Assembly: GCA_002433465.1 (NCBI GenBank)
Contig: DJIE01000036.1
Span: 465 to 8,517, forward strand
From: Salinisphaera sp. UBA6602
GTDB taxonomy: Bacteria > Pseudomonadota > Gammaproteobacteria > Nevskiales > Salinisphaeraceae
Direction of reading: 5' to 3'
DNA length: 8,053 bases
Shown: one piece after another, positions 5,068 through 8,053 of the stretch
Numbering within the stretch: position 1 is the first letter of the stretch
Layout of the letters: every line of letters starts with the position of its first letter
Notes under the pieces: generated by a model
The model's database searches: none
The model's input: the letters and a program-made list of their open reading frames with translations, nothing else
What the model was told of the DNA's origin: nothing
Position numbers and translations under genes: made by a program

Positions 5068-6246
5068 TTAGCCGGCTTCGGCGGCGCCGTTGCCGGCGCT
5101 GGCCTGGCGCACGCTACGGAAATAACGATCCAGCCATTCGTTCAGGTCGGTAAACATTTGCGCAATTTCCTGCTCGCCCGGTGCCTCGTCGGCGTTATCG
5201 AGTTCCACCGTGATCACCGGGATGCCCTGCATACGCGATGCATAGTTGCCCAGCGAACCGGGATAGACGCCCAGGCGATGCAGATTCAGGCTCCCCATCT
5301 TGCGCGGCGCGGGAAAGTCGCCGTCGTAGTCGAGCAGGCCGTACGGCGCATGCAGCGAGATGATCACATCCGGCTTGAACTCGCGAACCTGCTCGGCCAG
5401 CCACTTGTTTTCCGGCTCGCTGCCCGCGCTTTCACCCGGGAAACGACGTTTTTCGAAGCCGACGCGGCGCCAGTAATCGCGAGACTCCTTGGCCCAGCCG
5501 GCGGTGGGCAGATTGCGGTTGAGATCGACACCGTTGGCGTTCACACGCGTCGGCGGCTCGTGGAAAAGACCGTCCGGGTTGAGCACCGGCGCAACCTGCC
5601 ACGCATACGGCGTGCCCTTGTCGGCGATGATGTTCATCCAGCTGAATACCGTGCCGACCGAACTGAGTTCATCGCCGTGGGTGGCGGCAATCAGCAGAAC
5701 CCGCCCCGACTGGGATTGCTGCTTGGAGGGCTCGATCTTGCGCATCACCAGCGGGCGGCCGTTAACCGACTTGTGGCCCGAGTCCGCGAAAGCGCCGGAC
5801 ATGCAGTCCGAGGTATCCACACCGTCCACGCGCTCGGCAAGCTCGCGACACCAGCCGGCCACCACATCGCTCGGCGGCATGTTCGCGCCGGCGAGCTGGA
5901 CGATGCCCTGACGGCCGATGAACTGCAGATTGGGCATGAACTGCGGTGGCTCGGGCTCGGGCGCCGACTCGTTGGCGGCCATCTGGTCATCGCCCGGTTC
6001 TTGTGGACTCTCGATGCGGGCGTCGGCAGAGGATTCCACCACCTCCTTGTCGGGCTGGTTCTGTGCCACCTGTTCCGGCGCGCTGGCCTCCGGCTCGGAG
6101 CCCTCATCGGAGAAATTATAGGTGACCAGTACGGTGACCAGTGCCACCAGCACCATGCTGCCGATCCACCCGGCGACGAGCACCTTGGGATTCGGATTCG
6201 CGCCGCCCTGGGCGCTGCCCTTTTTCTTGAAAGATCCGTTAGCCAT
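5068..6246 (-). CDS. Membrane-anchored M14 zinc peptidase, MpaA-like
   Basis: The 392-residue product has a lysine-bearing cytosolic N-terminus (KKK at 8-10), one membrane segment (about 22-43), an acidic Pro/Glu/Ser-rich linker (about 46-103) and an M14 carboxypeptidase domain (about 105-380). The zinc and catalytic residues of the family are in place: H190 and E193 in THGDE, the substrate-binding NANGVDLNRN (236-245), H299 in SLHAP and E348 in TVELD. NPDG (223-226) and GSEPE (275-279) match murein peptide amidase MpaA of E. coli, which cuts the gamma-D-Glu-diaminopimelate bond of wall peptides in the cytosol. Here the catalytic domain should face the periplasm, and the only two cysteines (C133, C148) could form a disulphide. 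The start lies 5 bases after the stop of the LOG-like gene, with no clear Shine-Dalgarno, suggesting coupled translation. The exact substrate is inferred. Confidence 0.87.
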   Translation of the reverse strand: MANGSFKKKGSAQGGANPNPKVLVAGWIGSMVLVALVTVLVTYNFSDEGSEPEASAPEQVAQNQPDKEVVESSADARIESPQEPGDDQMAANESAPEPEPPQFMPNLQFIGRQGIVQLAGANMPPSDVVAGWCRELAERVDGVDTSDCMSGAFADSGHKSVNGRPLVMRKIEPSKQQSQSGRVLLIAATHGDELSSVGTVFSWMNIIADKGTPYAWQVAPVLNPDGLFHEPPTRVNANGVDLNRNLPTAGWAKESRDYWRRVGFEKRRFPGESAGSEPENKWLAEQVREFKPDVIISLHAPYGLLDYDGDFPAPRKMGSLNLHRLGVYPGSLGNYASRMQGIPVITVELDNADEAPGEQEIAQMFTDLNEWLDRYFRSVRQASAGNGAAEAG

Positions 6247-6251
6247 GACAG

Positions 6252-6992
6252 TCAGCCGTGCCGGCTTTGTGCGGTCACCGTATCCTGCGCAAGCGCATCG
6301 GTGAGGAAATCAAATGCGTCATCGACCGAGTCTGCCCGATAGAACAGGTCGATGTCGCGCTCTGCTATCAGCCCCATTTCCACGAACACATCGAAATCGA
6401 TGAGTCGATCCCAGAACTTCTTACCATAGAGTACAACCGGGATACGCGGCTGTTTGCCGGTCTGTATCAGTGTGAGCATCTCGAACAGTTCGTCCATGGT
6501 GCCGAAGCCGCCCGGAAATATGATCAGCGCCTTGGCGACGTTCATGAACCAGAACTTGCGCATGAAGAAGTATTTGAACTCGAAGTTCAGCTCATCGCTG
6601 ATATACGCGTTCGCCCCCTGCTCATGCGGCAGCTCGATATTGTAGCCCATCGACAGATCGCGGTTGACGTCCGCCGCCCCCCGATTGGCCGCTTCCATGA
6701 TGCCCGGCCCACCGCCGGTACACACATAGTAATGGGAATCGGCGTCGTGTGTCTGCATGGTCCAGCGCGTCATTCGCGCTGCCAGCTCGCGGGCTTCTGC
6801 ATAGAAGTCCACGGTATCGTCGACCGGATCGGGTTCGATCGGACGCAGACGCGCCGAGCCCCAGAATATCAACGCACGATGCACATTGAGTTCTTTCAAC
6901 CGCGCTCTGGGTTCGAGATATTCGGAGAGAAGGCGCAGCGAGCGCGCCTCATCGCTGAGCATGAACTCAGCGTCTTCATAGGCCTTGGTCAT
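6252..6992 (-). CDS. LOG-family (TIGR00730) phosphoribohydrolase-like protein
   Basis: The 246-residue product carries the two hallmarks of the LOG / lysine-decarboxylase-like family: GGGPGIMEAANRG (93-105) and PGGFGTMDELFE (160-171), with the catalytic-type E168 and R145 in MRKF (144-147). The family has a Rossmann-like fold. Studied members hydrolyse the N-glycosidic bond of nucleoside 5'-monophosphates, releasing ribose 5-phosphate (cytokinin activation in plants and some bacteria; AMP or other NMP turnover elsewhere). Old annotations as lysine decarboxylase are wrong. At about 246 residues it is longer than the approximately 190-residue LOG proteins, having an extra N-terminal helical part (1-38). 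It is the first gene of a two-gene unit with the M14 peptidase and is divergent from clpB. The chosen ATG has only a GGGG-type ribosome-binding site. The in vivo substrate is unknown. Confidence 0.9.
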   Translation of the reverse strand: MTKAYEDAEFMLSDEARSLRLLSEYLEPRARLKELNVHRALIFWGSARLRPIEPDPVDDTVDFYAEARELAARMTRWTMQTHDADSHYYVCTGGGPGIMEAANRGAADVNRDLSMGYNIELPHEQGANAYISDELNFEFKYFFMRKFWFMNVAKALIIFPGGFGTMDELFEMLTLIQTGKQPRIPVVLYGKKFWDRLIDFDVFVEMGLIAERDIDLFYRADSVDDAFDFLTDALAQDTVTAQSRHG

Positions 6993-7043
6993 TCAAACCC
7001 CGGTGAGGTCAAATCGTCGTGTGCCGGATTCGGCGCTCGCGCG

Positions 7044-7052
7044 AGTATATCA
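7044..7052 (-). promoter_or_regulatory. Extended -10 promoter of the LOG/M14 unit
   Basis: On the reverse strand TGATATACT fits an extended -10 element (TGn followed by TATACT, five of six consensus bases). No good -35 lies 16-18 bp upstream, which is normal for extended -10 promoters. Transcription would start near 7037, about 45 bases before the ATG at 6992. Confidence 0.5.
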
Positions 7053-7116
7053 GCGTGAAAACGGCCGCCGGCGATCTGTGCTGACATGAATCAATTCGTC
7101 ATGTTTCAAACGATGG

Positions 7117-7144
7117 TTGAATTGTTTGCGATCGGACCTATAAC
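7117..7144 (+). promoter_or_regulatory. clpB promoter, sigma70-like and possibly sigma32
   Basis: TTGAAT (7117-7122) and TATAAC (7139-7144) are spaced by 16 bp, a reasonable sigma70 promoter with a start near 7151. The same stretch can be read as a loose sigma32 promoter: TTGAA, 15 bp, then CCTATAA in place of CCCCATnT. clpB is heat-shock controlled by sigma32 in E. coli, so dual use is plausible. A further TAATACT (7151-7157) could be another -10. An inverted pair CAATTC/GAATTG (7092-7097 and 7119-7124) overlaps the -35 side. Confidence 0.5.
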
Positions 7145-7158
7145 AGGACGTAATACTA

Positions 7159-7184
7159 GGCACAGCCATCGCAATCGCTGTGCC
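7159..7184 (+). promoter_or_regulatory. Stem-loop in the clpB leader
   Basis: GGCACAGC (7159-7166) and GCTGTGCC (7177-7184) form a perfect 8-bp GC-rich stem with a 10-base loop. It lies near the predicted 5' end of the transcript and ends 27 bases before the clpB ATG. It does not cover the GAGGG ribosome-binding site (7198-7202), and it has no T-tract. It does not match the CIRCE element (TTAGCACTC-N9-GAGTGCTAA). It could stabilise the mRNA or be a DNA operator. Confidence 0.5.
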
Positions 7185-7211
7185 GCACCAGTCAAAGAGG
7201 GATAGCACCAC

Positions 7212-8053
<842 letters not shown>

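Noticed and set aside
4696..6342. 548-codon plus-strand frame across the DUF2064 gene end and opposite the M14 gene
   Set aside because: The longest frame in the window but an antisense shadow: the M14 active-site motifs are all on the other strand.
6258..7058. 266-codon plus-strand frame opposite the LOG-like gene
   Set aside because: Antisense shadow; the LOG motifs GGGPG and PGGFGT lie on the reverse strand.
7159..7184. CIRCE element before clpB
   Set aside because: The arms GGCACAGC/GCTGTGCC do not match TTAGCACTC/GAGTGCTAA beyond a short GCAC-type core.

Overview
The window is GC-rich chromosomal DNA, probably from a gammaproteobacterium. The ClpB start is very close to the enterobacterial form, the LysR regulator and MdcA resemble the malonate decarboxylase proteins of Klebsiella and Pseudomonas, and a tRNA-Ala with anticodon CGC fits a high-GC genome. 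The acidic, proline-rich linker of one envelope protein and the base composition would suit a halophile, but I cannot name a genus from sequence alone.

Left part (1-3451): a malonate-use locus. mdcA (alpha subunit of malonate decarboxylase, cut by the left edge) reads leftward. mdcR, its LysR-type regulator, starts 113 bp away and reads rightward, so one short intergenic stretch holds both promoters. The malonate transporter genes madL and madM lie beyond mdcR, read leftward and overlap by 8 bp, so madM converges on mdcR with 10 bp between stop codons. Uptake by MadLM, conversion by the Mdc complex (rest of the operon presumably beyond the left edge) and control by MdcR form one pathway.

Middle (3452-4136): about 685 bp with no gene I can support. 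It holds short inverted and direct repeats, a cluster of G-runs and a perfect 2 x 11 bp tandem repeat. It ends at a strong two-way hairpin terminator that serves tRNA-Ala(CGC), read leftward at 4172-4247. The tRNA has a near-consensus promoter with a GC-rich discriminator; its -35 box lies inside the first codons of the next gene.

Right part (4298-8053): a DUF2064/TIGR04282 GT-A-like transferase reads rightward. It converges on a leftward two-gene unit made of a LOG-family (TIGR00730) phosphoribohydrolase-like protein followed 5 bp later by a membrane-anchored M14 zinc peptidase related to murein peptide amidase MpaA. Divergent from that unit, clpB begins and runs off the right edge. The clpB leader has a promoter readable by sigma70 or sigma32 and a perfect 8-bp stem-loop.

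I found no wholly new system. The points most worth checking are the anchored, probably periplasmic MpaA-like peptidase coupled to a LOG gene, the clpB leader hairpin, the operator candidates between mdcA and mdcR, the tiny reading frame that contains the madL ribosome-binding site, and the gene-empty stretch at the 3' side of the tRNA.
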